A stretch of DNA of 10,637 nt from a bacterium (GCA_028699365.1 JAQVUQ010000055.1:1-10637), one strand, 5' to 3'. Positions 1-8,059 are shown, counted from the first letter of the stretch. The notes: generated by a model from the letters alone, not told the origin. Translations and numbers: made by a program.

Positions 1-219
1 AAGATACCGCCCATGCTTATCTGTGGCAACACAAGTCACACCGTCGGAGACTATTGTACCGGCAAGGCCCGGTTCTCCTTCATCAAACCGGCCGTTGCCG
101 TTGGCATCCTTGAAGGCTATGCCGGCAATGGGTTCTGCTGCACACCATCCCGGACAGACACAGACAAGAACAACCAACATCACAGTTACAAGTAATGATA
201 CTCGTTTCTCTATTGCCAT
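1..219 (-). CDS. Secreted protein with SdrD-B-like N-terminal domain; probable calcineurin-like phosphoesterase (5' part only)
   Basis: Only the first 73 codons are inside the window; the reading frame is open to the left edge. The ATG at 219 is preceded by a strong Shine-Dalgarno (GGAGGAG, 224-230), which fixes the start. Residues 1-28 look like a Sec signal peptide: charged MAIEKR, a hydrophobic stretch at about 8-22, and a likely cut after CAA (26-28). Residues 31-73 read as a small beta domain with an acidic DxNGNGxxDxGE loop (38-49), then VSDG (57-60) and TDxxGRY (67-72). This pattern is known from SdrD-B-like repeats and from the N-terminal domain of bacterial calcineurin-like phosphoesterases, where the 'VSDG ... 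TDxxGxY' wording is typical. The catalytic domain would lie outside the window, so the phosphoesterase call is inference; another secreted or adhesive protein is possible. The gene follows the HAD phosphatase gene after 96 bases. Confidence 0.6.
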   Translation of the reverse strand, partial: MAIEKRVSLLVTVMLVVLVCVCPGWCAAEPIAGIAFKDANGNGRFDEGEPGLAGTIVSDGVTCVATDKHGRYL

Positions 220-254
220 TTATCTCCTCCAGGTTTGATCTTTAACCGCTGGAA

Positions 255-268
255 ATGCCTTCAGGCAT
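255..268 (-). repeat. Short inverted repeat between the HAD and phosphoesterase-like genes
   Basis: ATGCCT (255-260) and AGGCAT (263-268) are perfect inverted repeats separated by two bases; as RNA this would fold as five pairs closing a UGAA tetraloop. It lies in the 96-base gap before the gene starting at 219, about 36 bases upstream of that start. No U-run follows on the minus strand, so it is not a standard intrinsic terminator. An 8-base palindrome (ATCGCGAT, 278-285) lies just upstream. Role unknown; a weak leader hairpin or chance. Confidence 0.35.
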
Positions 269-315
269 GCACTCGCAATCGCGATCCGGAATCATAAAAC
301 GCTTAATCAACCCTC

Positions 316-1104
316 TCACGGCACCTGCCGGATAAGTAGTCTTCGAACTGCATCGATGATTCCTTCAGCGTAAGGCGTTGAGCCTACCACTCCCGCTGTA
401 CTCGCCACAGCATCCTTAATACGATCACAAGCATTAGAAGGACATACCATATGTCGGGCTATCTCCAGTCTGAACATAGACATGTCATTCTCTCCGTCGC
501 CGGCCACTATAGTATGTTCAGGCCCGATTCCCAGTCTATCCTGCATAGCCCTGACAACATCACCCTTGTTCATATAAACAGGCAACAGAGTTACCTTCCG
601 TCCTTTGCCGGAATTAGCCCTGTAGAATCGACCGTCGGACAGCAGCAATTCAAGCGATTTGCATATCATGGCGTTATCCGATATCCGGAAGAGAAGCGAC
701 AGCATGTTTTGCGAATCGAAGGATAACTCCTCAACAAGATCCTCTTCCAGCAAACCGTGCAGCACCGGCCTGATGACAGGCCAGTGTCTTTCTCTAAAAT
801 TCCTGTCTTTATCGCAAATCACAGCATTGTAATCCGTATCCGGCACGATCTCCTCGGCCTCTATTCTTGCCAGAACGCGCCCGGTGCTGCCTGAAATAAA
901 GCTTGGCATCGTCCTGACCGTGCTGTTCAAAATCAGGGAGAGCTGTTCGCTCAAGCCCCAGGTGGTATTAGTGGCCCATAAAATCCCCTGTTGCCCAAGT
1001 TCATCCAGAAAATCGACAAAGACTCCTTTGATACGATGATATGGATTACCTCCACCGAGCATAGTGCCGTCAAGGTCGATAACCAGAAGTTTAATATCCG
1101 ACAT
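316..1104 (-). CDS. HAD-superfamily (Cof/HAD-IIB type) phosphatase
   Basis: This 262-residue protein has all the HAD motifs. Motif I is DLDGT at 10-14 (nucleophile D10, acid/base D12). The TNTTW segment (45-49) fits motif II. K180, in the segment MNKGD, fits motif III. GDGEND (202-207) is motif IV, supplying the Mg-binding acids. The cap at about 85-175 and the length fit the HAD-IIB/Cof group, which dephosphorylates sugar phosphates and other small phosphorylated metabolites. There is no signal peptide or membrane segment, so it should be cytoplasmic. The ATG at 1104 is the first possible start, because an in-frame stop lies six codons upstream. The ribosome site is weak (AAGGGA about 10 bases ahead, or a too-close GAGG). 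It lies 21 bases downstream of the possible small ORF and 217 bases downstream of the glycoside-hydrolase-like gene. Its natural substrate cannot be read from sequence; a sugar phosphate released by the neighbouring enzymes is a reasonable guess. Confidence 0.88.
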   Translation of the reverse strand: MSDIKLLVIDLDGTMLGGGNPYHRIKGVFVDFLDELGQQGILWATNTTWGLSEQLSLILNSTVRTMPSFISGSTGRVLARIEAEEIVPDTDYNAVICDKDRNFRERHWPVIRPVLHGLLEEDLVEELSFDSQNMLSLLFRISDNAMICKSLELLLSDGRFYRANSGKGRKVTLLPVYMNKGDVVRAMQDRLGIGPEHTIVAGDGENDMSMFRLEIARHMVCPSNACDRIKDAVASTAGVVGSTPYAEGIIDAVRRLLIRQVP

Positions 1105-1125
1105 TGCCTCACTGTCCCTTCAACA

Positions 1126-1269
1126 TTACCAAGTTATTGTTATTTGCTGCTGGTTTGCAGCAGGAGACGGATAAACGTATGATGCCCAAAAGCATATGGC
1201 CGATATAATGATGAGAACCAAAACTGCATACAATATTTTTAACCCATTCGAACATTTGTAAACTGACAA
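1126..1269 (-). CDS. Possible 47-residue single-pass membrane peptide, or N-terminal remnant of a transporter solute-binding protein
   Basis: This reading frame is open from a TTG at 1269 (AAGGA four bases ahead, short spacing) to TAA at 1126-1128. It encodes a polar start, a strongly hydrophobic run at about residues 11-28 (KILYAVLVLIIISAICFW), then a short polar tail ending QQQITITW. The charged start, hydrophobic segment and 'ITITW' tail resemble the first 45 or so residues of ABC-transporter extracellular sugar-binding proteins, in which the mature part often begins this way. Here a stop follows at once, so it could be a decayed stub. A second frame (ATG 1255 to TGA 1109, 48 residues) overlaps it but lacks an equally clear hydrophobic run. 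There is no ATG start and no independent proof of translation. It may also be non-coding spacer between the glycoside-hydrolase-like and HAD genes. Confidence 0.3.
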   Translation of the reverse strand: MSVYKCSNGLKILYAVLVLIIISAICFWASYVYPSPAANQQQITITW

Positions 1270-1321
1270 GTTTTCCTTACCAACCTTTCCTTTCAGGCCA
1301 TATCGGCATACAGATCGAGAT

Positions 1322-4108
1322 TCAGGTAGCCACGTGCAAATTCCAGAACCTGGCTTTCATAAATCTCCTCTCGCGCCACCGCTGCTCCCCGTAAAGGGGG
1401 AATACTCCATCAAGCTCCCGTAGTAGCTCATCGATCACCAAACTGAAATCGGCAATGCTTTCAGAGTAACATATCAAACTCCCCGGTCCGAAGCGATAGA
1501 CGCCGTTGCGGTCAGGATCGAACGTGCCCAGGTTCGCACGCATCCACTCGATGTATTCCCCCGCTATAAATACGATCTGTCCGCCGCCTTCCAACAATTC
1601 TGCCGCTACATCCAGGTCCATATCCGGGGCATATGCGGCCCGGCGCAGGGTCATCCGGGTATCGTGATTGCCCTTGTCAAAGCTATGACGCTGCTCATCG
1701 CTCATGCTTGCCAGGATCATGTCAACTGCATAATAACGCAGGAAACCCAGCAGGCGCTCTTTCTGCAATTGGAATACAGGGTGCTCGATATCCGGACAGG
1801 CCAGAGAGAACCCGGGCCCTTGCTTCTTATTGAAAAACGCAAATTCGCCCACGGCAGACTTATCCACCAGTATCTTCGCGGCATACTCTATCCTGATCAC
1901 GGTGCTTCCGGATGCGGTAACGCTTGCGCTGCGACTGTTATCCGTCTCTTCCGGCATCAGATCCAGCTCTCTGCCGTCAACCGTTACGGACTTTACGTCG
2001 TAACCTTCTTTCTTCATGAAGCGGGCACGGAAACACCCCTCCAGGCCTTCCAGTTTCACTTCACAGACATCATCCCCGTCAATGCTTACCATCGCCCTGC
2101 CGCTATCCGCAACGCCTGTCTTCAGGGCCATTACCGAATGCAGCATCTGGGCCGACAAAGCAGGCAAGGTTAGCGTTACCGCGCCCTCTCCGGCCGCCAT
2201 GACCGTCTCCAACCCGCTGAAGGCAGGATCGCATTTTTTGTAGATATAAACACCTTCATTGTTCGCTCCGGCATTTACCGTTACCGTTCCGGCCTGCTCC
2301 CGGTCGCTGAAATTGACAACAGAGTAACTGAACCTGCCGAACCTCTCCAGCTTCAGGTCTTTGTTATCCACCGTCGCATTCGTAACCGGCTCCCAGCCCA
2401 GACGTGCCAGTTCCTCTATCAGCGGCAGCCAGGCCAGAGATTCGGGGTAGCCACGCACGGCATGCGCCGTATTGAGCATACAGCCGGTATGGATTGCATA
2501 AAGCCTGGTCAGACGGACATAGTGATCCATCTTTGCGGCTGCTTCATCCTCCGGATAACTGAGATAATTGAGGAAACCTTTCGGTCCCCATTGAACAATG
2601 GGCTTTTTACCCATAAGACAGCGCAGACCGATAAGGACCTTGTCGTCGTCCATCCACGGTCCGTATTCCACCAGAGCGGCATCCGATTCTCTGGTCACCA
2701 TATAATCGTTGGGGGTATTGGACAGAGCCGCCATCCTCCTGCCGTTTTCTGTAACAAAGCTCTTCATATAGTTCAACAGGGCGGCGTTTCCGTATCCCTG
2801 GGTTATATACGTCTGTCCGTCCGTAAAAGCTCTGGACGTAACCCTGGGTATGGCTGGATTGAAATCCGGCCTCGGCCCCTGGCAGTTGTCTACATACAGG
2901 CCGTCGGGACGATACTCTTCCACAGCTTTGCGGATATTCTCCTTCAGGAAATCCAGATAGCTGCCCCGGGCAGACATGACGTAGGAGTCGCCGTTCATCT
3001 GCTCGTGCCTGTCATAGACCTTGCCGTTGCTGCGGATGATAACGGCGTCTTCCATGTTCAATCTCTTTACCAGCCCTTTGTTGCCGTTCTCGTAGGTCTG
3101 GGAGAGCAGAGAGGCGCTTTGCAGGGTCATATAGCTGTTGCCTTCCCGTATGAGACGGTGGGCCTCATCTATAGACTTGCCGCCGACGGTGCTATCCTTA
3201 ACCCTTTGCAGGAAATCCCCGCCGACCACGTCTTCGTCAAGGTAAAGTCCCATACCGTCATACTGGAACCATTCGAATATGGTGCTCACCCAGGAGGTAT
3301 GATACCGCCTGAAATCCTCCAGCAAAATATTGCCGCACTCCGGGGCCTGATAGCATTTGAAGGTCTCCGCCGGACCCATAAAACGCTGATCGACGTCGGC
3401 GGAAAGCTCATACAGCGCAGGAAACGCCTTATAGTAGGCATCCAGGATATGCCTTTTGCCGTATGTCCCCTCGCTGGTTACCAGCAGAAGATTGACGGCT
3501 GCATCGGTTTCTTTTGGCTCGAGAACGGTTTTAACGGCAAAATAAAAACCGTCCTGATCGGCATTGATACCGGAGGAGAAGTAACTGAAATCGGTCCTCG
3601 GATCCAGTCCGATTCCTACACACGCATTCCGGTTGTAAAGAGCGGCCGCAGGAAACTGACAGAGGGTCTGAATGCCGGCAAACTCTCCAATATGTACATC
3701 CAGGCGCGTAAAGGACTCTTCCAGCTCATCGTATATCTCCGGGTAAACCTTGTCCGGCAAAGGCTGTATGGGACCATCGAAAGGGTCGGCATTGCAGGCG
3801 TAGAGCAGAGGAGCCTTCCCGTTAACGGGCGTTTCGTTCAACCCGTCCCAGTAGGTCAGCCCGCTGTAATCGGACAGGCTGATGCCGAACCTCACTTCCA
3901 GCCACAAGGACTCCCCGGTCATGTTGGACAGGCGCAACTCCAGCAGCCTTACGCCGGTATCCATATCCGTTACTTTGCCAAGAGACAAATCCACACTATC
4001 TTTACCGGCAGGAGCCTTCTCCCTGCCGTCATAAGCCCTGATATGGGGCTGCAAATCCTCCGGCCGGCTTAATCCCAGTGACAGGCACGATTCAATATCA
4101 CTGTACAT
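1322..4108 (-). CDS. Putative glycoside hydrolase with alpha-galactosidase-like TIM barrel and extra C-terminal domain
   Basis: From the ATG at 4108 this is a 928-residue protein. A TTG directly in front (4111) is an alternative start; the GGAGGA at 4117-4122 suits either, and ATG is preferred. There is no signal peptide, so it is likely cytoplasmic. Residues about 35-235 look all-beta, like the N-terminal sandwich of many glycosidases. About 250-580 look like a TIM barrel: a WFQYDGMGLYLDED segment (280-293), then RPDGLYVDNCQGP (400-412), in which D407 is the best candidate catalytic acid because Asp sits at the end of a barrel strand as in GH27/31/36-type enzymes, then SNTPNDY (463-469) and VEYGPW (480-485). 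About 585-660 form a small beta domain (FSYSVVNFSD). The last part, about 745-928, looks alpha/beta, with a GGGQIVFIAGEY strand (841-852) that recalls flavodoxin- or amidotransferase-like folds. I do not recognise a specific family and the substrate is unknown. It begins 50 bases after the DUF3604 gene ends, consistent with one operon. Confidence 0.65.
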   Translation of the reverse strand: MYSDIESCLSLGLSRPEDLQPHIRAYDGREKAPAGKDSVDLSLGKVTDMDTGVRLLELRLSNMTGESLWLEVRFGISLSDYSGLTYWDGLNETPVNGKAPLLYACNADPFDGPIQPLPDKVYPEIYDELEESFTRLDVHIGEFAGIQTLCQFPAAALYNRNACVGIGLDPRTDFSYFSSGINADQDGFYFAVKTVLEPKETDAAVNLLLVTSEGTYGKRHILDAYYKAFPALYELSADVDQRFMGPAETFKCYQAPECGNILLEDFRRYHTSWVSTIFEWFQYDGMGLYLDEDVVGGDFLQRVKDSTVGGKSIDEAHRLIREGNSYMTLQSASLLSQTYENGNKGLVKRLNMEDAVIIRSNGKVYDRHEQMNGDSYVMSARGSYLDFLKENIRKAVEEYRPDGLYVDNCQGPRPDFNPAIPRVTSRAFTDGQTYITQGYGNAALLNYMKSFVTENGRRMAALSNTPNDYMVTRESDAALVEYGPWMDDDKVLIGLRCLMGKKPIVQWGPKGFLNYLSYPEDEAAAKMDHYVRLTRLYAIHTGCMLNTAHAVRGYPESLAWLPLIEELARLGWEPVTNATVDNKDLKLERFGRFSYSVVNFSDREQAGTVTVNAGANNEGVYIYKKCDPAFSGLETVMAAGEGAVTLTLPALSAQMLHSVMALKTGVADSGRAMVSIDGDDVCEVKLEGLEGCFRARFMKKEGYDVKSVTVDGRELDLMPEETDNSRSASVTASGSTVIRIEYAAKILVDKSAVGEFAFFNKKQGPGFSLACPDIEHPVFQLQKERLLGFLRYYAVDMILASMSDEQRHSFDKGNHDTRMTLRRAAYAPDMDLDVAAELLEGGGQIVFIAGEYIEWMRANLGTFDPDRNGVYRFGPGSLICYSESIADFSLVIDELLRELDGVFPLYGEQRWRERRFMKARFWNLHVAT

Positions 4109-4116
4109 CAATTATT

Positions 4117-4122
4117 TCCTCC
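4117..4122 (-). promoter_or_regulatory. Ribosome binding site of the glycoside-hydrolase-like gene
   Basis: On the minus strand GGAGGA stands six bases (counting from GGAGG) before a TTG at 4111 and nine bases before the ATG at 4108. Both are usable; the adjacent TTG-ATG pair leaves a one-codon uncertainty in the start. Confidence 0.7.
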
Positions 4123-4158
4123 ACACTTCACCCTGGACTCTCTTACACAAGCGCAGTC

Positions 4159-5607
4159 TCATTTCAAAACAAACCATACCGGGCTGGACCATGCCTGAGC
4201 CCCTGATTGACACGTAAGGCGCACATAATAATATATGAACCTGCCAAGGTGTCTGGAAGAGAGACATATCTCTTCCGGACAGCCCTCATCCGTAAACGAG
4301 ACCTCTTCATGCCAGCCTCCGGCCGCATGCTTATGAATAACCTCGCCGTTGCGGATTATCTCCACCGTCAGAATATCGCTCTGTGCGGCGGCGGTCACGG
4401 ATATCCGCCTCGCCATTGCACTCGATTCAATCTCTCCGCACTGCCCCGGATGCATTCCGGAGCAGGAGAAGTCCAGATATATCCTCTCCAGGCTGGCAGC
4501 GTAACAGTTGCGATTCCTTATGTTGCTGAACAACGATTCCCTCGTCAAACTCTCTGCTCTGACAGCGGTCAATCCCGGCAAACGGTCTATATGCGCCGGC
4601 TCCATCTCTCCCTGTGCCATGGTAATGGTTGAATGCGTATCCGTGCCGGCGATAAAGCCCAGCTTGAGCCCACGGTTCAGAAAATCCACGGCGTAACATG
4701 GTCCCTTATGCACCTGCTTCAACGCATTGGGATTGTTCCGGTACTCGGAAGTGCCCCACTTGGAGTGTATCTCCATGACCGGCATTTGAGCGGCCCCGGG
4801 ATAGATCGCATCTCTTATCTCTCCATGCTTGCCGCTTCTGGTGGTGTGATGCGGCACGACAAAGAAGTTGCCTTCTACGCTCCGCTCCGCCAGAGCGGCA
4901 CAGAGAGTCCCGACATTGCCGTCTTCAAAATCATCCAGGAACATATCCGGATAGTGATTGAAATATACATTATTGTCACCGCCTGCACCGCCTTTGAACG
5001 ACGCTTCATAGGCAGGCAGGGTCACGAATTCCGGCGGATCGTTATACAATTCCCCGGCCAGTCTCTGCGCCTTCCATCTGGAGTAATCACACCGCCCGTT
5101 GGAGACATGGTCGGTGGCGGCACACCAGTCCAGTCCGGTCAGATAGCGTGCAGCCGTATAGCAAAAATCCAGGGAGCGACACCTCTCCGGATGACAGTCG
5201 CTTAAAACCGTGTGGATATGCGGATCACCCCAGTAGATGCGTCTTACAGGCAACCCGGTGCAGCGCACCGGGTTGCTGTAAAACACTTTGCCGGCAAAGC
5301 GGGCGCTGCACCGGAAGAATCCTTCACTATCTGTAACCAGACCATCGAGTATCGCTATAGCCGGCTCGTTTTCTCTAAAAGCTATGCTCCCGGGCGCCGT
5401 CCGGCAAAAGGGAGCACAGACGGAGATACTCTCCCTGTAATCGATAACAGGAAGACCGTGTTCATCGGTTATCGCTATCCTCAGGGTGAATGTCTCTCCC
5501 GGAGATACTACCGTCGGAACTGTCAACGACAGCCTGGACGGCTCTCCGCCCGCCGCCTCAAGGGTAATAACCTTCTGCGCCTGTTTCTCAGGATACCTTA
5601 ATTCCAT
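4159..5607 (-). CDS. DUF3604 family PHP-like metal-dependent hydrolase
   Basis: This 482-residue protein has an Ig-like beta domain (about 20-115) followed by a PHP-type catalytic domain (about 122-375) and a C-terminal beta domain (about 376-482). The metal-binding signature is complete: GDPHIHTVLSD (127-137; D128, H130, H132), ATDH (164-167), E201, VPHHTT (251-256), MEIHSKWG (278-285) and GTDTHS (321-326). This order matches the DUF3604 family, which is related to PHP phosphoesterases/amidohydrolase-like enzymes and has no settled activity. There is no signal peptide or lipobox, so it is probably cytoplasmic, whereas some relatives are exported. An in-frame TAA five codons upstream of the ATG at 5607 excludes a longer start; the ribosome site is poor (AAGG about 10 bases ahead), so translation may depend on read-over from the lipoprotein gene ending 66 bases upstream. 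The substrate is unknown; an ester- or phosphate-bearing glycan fragment is inferred from context only. Confidence 0.85.
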   Translation of the reverse strand: MELRYPEKQAQKVITLEAAGGEPSRLSLTVPTVVSPGETFTLRIAITDEHGLPVIDYRESISVCAPFCRTAPGSIAFRENEPAIAILDGLVTDSEGFFRCSARFAGKVFYSNPVRCTGLPVRRIYWGDPHIHTVLSDCHPERCRSLDFCYTAARYLTGLDWCAATDHVSNGRCDYSRWKAQRLAGELYNDPPEFVTLPAYEASFKGGAGGDNNVYFNHYPDMFLDDFEDGNVGTLCAALAERSVEGNFFVVPHHTTRSGKHGEIRDAIYPGAAQMPVMEIHSKWGTSEYRNNPNALKQVHKGPCYAVDFLNRGLKLGFIAGTDTHSTITMAQGEMEPAHIDRLPGLTAVRAESLTRESLFSNIRNRNCYAASLERIYLDFSCSGMHPGQCGEIESSAMARRISVTAAAQSDILTVEIIRNGEVIHKHAAGGWHEEVSFTDEGCPEEICLSSRHLGRFIYYYVRLTCQSGAQAWSSPVWFVLK

Positions 5608-5673
5608 AGCTTCAATACCTTATCCGCAGCGTATGCCGCGCTCTCCTCATGCAACATCCCGGTTACAAAGCGC

Positions 5674-8052
5674 TTACATCCCGGATATAATCCTGGACAG
5701 ATTTTTGCGGGCCCCCCTCATCTCTTCCGGAGTCAGACCGCTCAGATCACCCTTCAGTCCAAGACGGCTCAACAGCGCCCCGGCGGCATCGTGAAACGAC
5801 TGATCCTTCCCCTTCAACCTCAAAGCAGCGTCAGCCAGCAGATCGTAATCCTCTATGCCGTCCCTCATATTTTCCAGCCGGATGGAGCTTACCGGCCCGT
5901 CGGGACCGGGATAGATCAGCATGCCGGAAGACGAAGGGCAGACCCCATCCAGATAAGGGTTCCATTCCGAGCGTATCTCGCTGGAGATGAACTGCTTATT
6001 ATCGACCCACCGGTTCATAGTCCAGATAAGGTAGCCGTCCGCTTCCACCGCCATGGTCCTCCAACAGAGCAGCCGCATATACACCCCGTCGCTCTCTATG
6101 TTGTTATCCATAGTGGTATACCACCAGACCTCTCTGCCCCGGGCATGGGCCTTACGGGCCTCCTCACGGTTATACAGAGCCATAGTAGGCATAAAGGCAT
6201 CCACCACGCCCGACAGCACGGAATCGTTGCCGTAGCTGTGATCGTTGATGGTGCTGACTATTTTCAGCCCCGTCTTTTCCTTTACCTCACTAAATATCTC
6301 CCGGGCGTAATCAAAATACTCGTGTTTCTGCTCGTCGAAGCCGTAGAAGTAGGATACAGGCAACAGGCCGCTCTCCTTGAGCCAGGGCGCCAGCTCCTTT
6401 TCCGTTCGCCGCAGATCATTTAGACTCTCCAGCTTCAACACCTGCCCGCCCTCGTCGTCATAACGAGCCCTGGCGATAGTGGAAGCCAGAAAAGCGTTCT
6501 GCCCGCGGGCGGCGGCTTCCTTGACCTTGTCCCGGGGTGTATTGAGCACGCCGGCATCGAGCGATCCTATTCCCACACGATAATCAAGGAGCAGGTCGTA
6601 GTATTTATCGGCCACTTTATCCCACTTTTCGCCGTAAACAAGCCTGTTAGCGTAACCCTTTTTGCCGCTGGCCGTTGCTTCGGAGAAGCAGAGAAACTTC
6701 TTCATATACCATTTGTCCGGCAAACGGCCGGGTAGCACCTCGATGTCCATCCGGCCGGACCACAGCGACTTTACGCCGTCGCCTGCGAGCCTGCCTTCCG
6801 CAACAACTTCATACGTGCTCAGACCGGAAGCCTTTTCCTCCGGAACCTTGACCTCTATCCATACAGGCTGGAAGGTGCGGTCTTTCAGCGGAAAGCTCTC
6901 ACGCTTCAGCAGCGGGTCCGGCCACCAGCCCGCGTAGGGGAAGGGCTCCGTCCGGTAATGATTGCGGGCAGGTTTGTCTATTTTGACGTAGCCGACCACC
7001 TTCCATGATATGCTCTCTTCCGGTAGCTTTCCGGATATCTTCCTGAACTTTATCCGGATATCTTCCATACCCCTGAAAGGAACCATAACCAGTTGGATGC
7101 ACTCTCTCTCTCCGGGAAAGACCTCCAGCCTGCCTTTGTCTGCGGCCTTTTCCAGGGGCATGTCGTCAATAAAAACCTTTTGCATGCTGTCTACCCAGAC
7201 GGCTTCCAGAGATCCTGACCGTCCATTCTTCTTAAGGCCGGCCCTGAATGCCTCCCGGCTGATCTCGCGCTGCAGGCTTACCCCCTTGCTCAGCAATTCC
7301 CACACATCCCGCTTCTGCTCGACGCTCAAGTCACCGGCATCCCTGATCCGGGCCATAGTGCTTTCCATCCCGGAAACCAGCGCAAGAGCCTTCTCGCTCT
7401 TCTCACGGGGATACTGACCTTTCAATTTGTTCAATCCGCTTTTGATCTCCGCAACTACACCGGGGGAGAGAAGGTTGAAGGACTCAACGACGTTATCGCT
7501 CACTTCCAGATCGTCGAACCACACCTCGTCGCCCTGACCCGCGCCGCTGGTCAGAAACAGTCTGGCCTTGACTACCTCGGCAGAGAATCTGACCCGGTAA
7601 GAGATCTGCTGCCAACCCGTGCTCCCCTCCAGAAAGATATCCTCCGAGGCGCTGCTGAATTTGTTTCCATAGGCCATCTTGCCTGCGGCATTATCGCCCT
7701 GCAAGCGTATATCCGCCTTGCCCCGGGCGTTCTTTGTCCTGGCCCAGACCTTTACGGTATACTCCGCTCCGCTCACTACCGGGATTTCAGTCTGCCACAG
7801 CGCCGTATTGGGACCCTCATTCTTGATGTACAATGAACGCTTGCCGGTATGGCCCATGTCGTCGGACCAGACAAAGGATGCCTTTGTTCCCGGCGACGCG
7901 TAATTGCTCCAGCCGGAAGGAAGAGCGCCCTTGCCGTTCTCAAAGCTGCCGTTGGGTCCGTTCAGCGGCAGAGCCGCTGAGGACGGGCTGCCGCAGCCCG
8001 TCAGAAAGACAAGGGCGGCAGCCGCGCAAATATACGGTAAATTCATCTTCAT
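5674..8052 (-). CDS. Lipoprotein with carbohydrate-binding-like jelly roll and DUF4091 (GH123-like) catalytic domain
   Basis: From the ATG at 8052 this is a 792-residue protein that begins with a type II signal peptide: MKMNLPYICAAAALVFLTGC, lipobox LTGC with lipidated C20. An ATG seven codons upstream (8073) is in frame but has its start overlapping the ribosome site region; GGAGG at 8060-8064 points to 8052. Residues about 30-185 form a jelly-roll carbohydrate-binding-like domain (GSFENG, ending EVWFDDLEVSD). About 190-275 are helical and charged, a likely spacer. About 285-445 are beta-rich. About 450-760 form the TIM-barrel DUF4091 region with FYGFDEQ (570-576), in which D573-E574 match the Asp-Glu pair used by GH123 beta-N-acetylgalactosaminidases in substrate-assisted catalysis, and RLENMRDGIEDYDLL (725-739), a strong DUF4091 signature. 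It probably trims an exposed glycan at the cell surface or in the periplasm. GH123-type activity is inferred; many DUF4091 proteins are untested. Confidence 0.85.
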   Translation of the reverse strand: MKMNLPYICAAAALVFLTGCGSPSSAALPLNGPNGSFENGKGALPSGWSNYASPGTKASFVWSDDMGHTGKRSLYIKNEGPNTALWQTEIPVVSGAEYTVKVWARTKNARGKADIRLQGDNAAGKMAYGNKFSSASEDIFLEGSTGWQQISYRVRFSAEVVKARLFLTSGAGQGDEVWFDDLEVSDNVVESFNLLSPGVVAEIKSGLNKLKGQYPREKSEKALALVSGMESTMARIRDAGDLSVEQKRDVWELLSKGVSLQREISREAFRAGLKKNGRSGSLEAVWVDSMQKVFIDDMPLEKAADKGRLEVFPGERECIQLVMVPFRGMEDIRIKFRKISGKLPEESISWKVVGYVKIDKPARNHYRTEPFPYAGWWPDPLLKRESFPLKDRTFQPVWIEVKVPEEKASGLSTYEVVAEGRLAGDGVKSLWSGRMDIEVLPGRLPDKWYMKKFLCFSEATASGKKGYANRLVYGEKWDKVADKYYDLLLDYRVGIGSLDAGVLNTPRDKVKEAAARGQNAFLASTIARARYDDEGGQVLKLESLNDLRRTEKELAPWLKESGLLPVSYFYGFDEQKHEYFDYAREIFSEVKEKTGLKIVSTINDHSYGNDSVLSGVVDAFMPTMALYNREEARKAHARGREVWWYTTMDNNIESDGVYMRLLCWRTMAVEADGYLIWTMNRWVDNKQFISSEIRSEWNPYLDGVCPSSSGMLIYPGPDGPVSSIRLENMRDGIEDYDLLADAALRLKGKDQSFHDAAGALLSRLGLKGDLSGLTPEEMRGARKNLSRIISGM

Positions 8053-8059
8053 ATTACAA

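Noticed and set aside
1109-1255. A 48-residue ATG-started frame (1255 to 1109) between the glycoside-hydrolase-like and HAD genes
   Set aside because: It lacks a convincing ribosome site, and its composition is less protein-like than the hydrophobic frame overlapping it.
2462-4072. A 536-codon open frame on the plus strand opposite the glycoside-hydrolase-like gene
   Set aside because: It is fully antisense to a minus-strand frame with recognisable domains and a good ribosome site. Its translation shows no domain order or signature I can recognise; such long shadows are common in GC-biased codon usage.
5612-5650. A 12-residue leader-peptide-like ORF (ATG 5650 to TGA 5612) just before the DUF3604 start
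   Set aside because: It ends four bases before the DUF3604 ATG, which could suggest coupling, but it has no clear ribosome site and its Arg-rich content shows no attenuation logic such as repeated regulatory codons followed by a terminator.
5791-6423. A 210-codon plus-strand frame opposite the DUF4091 gene
   Set aside because: Antisense shadow of a well-supported gene; no motif.
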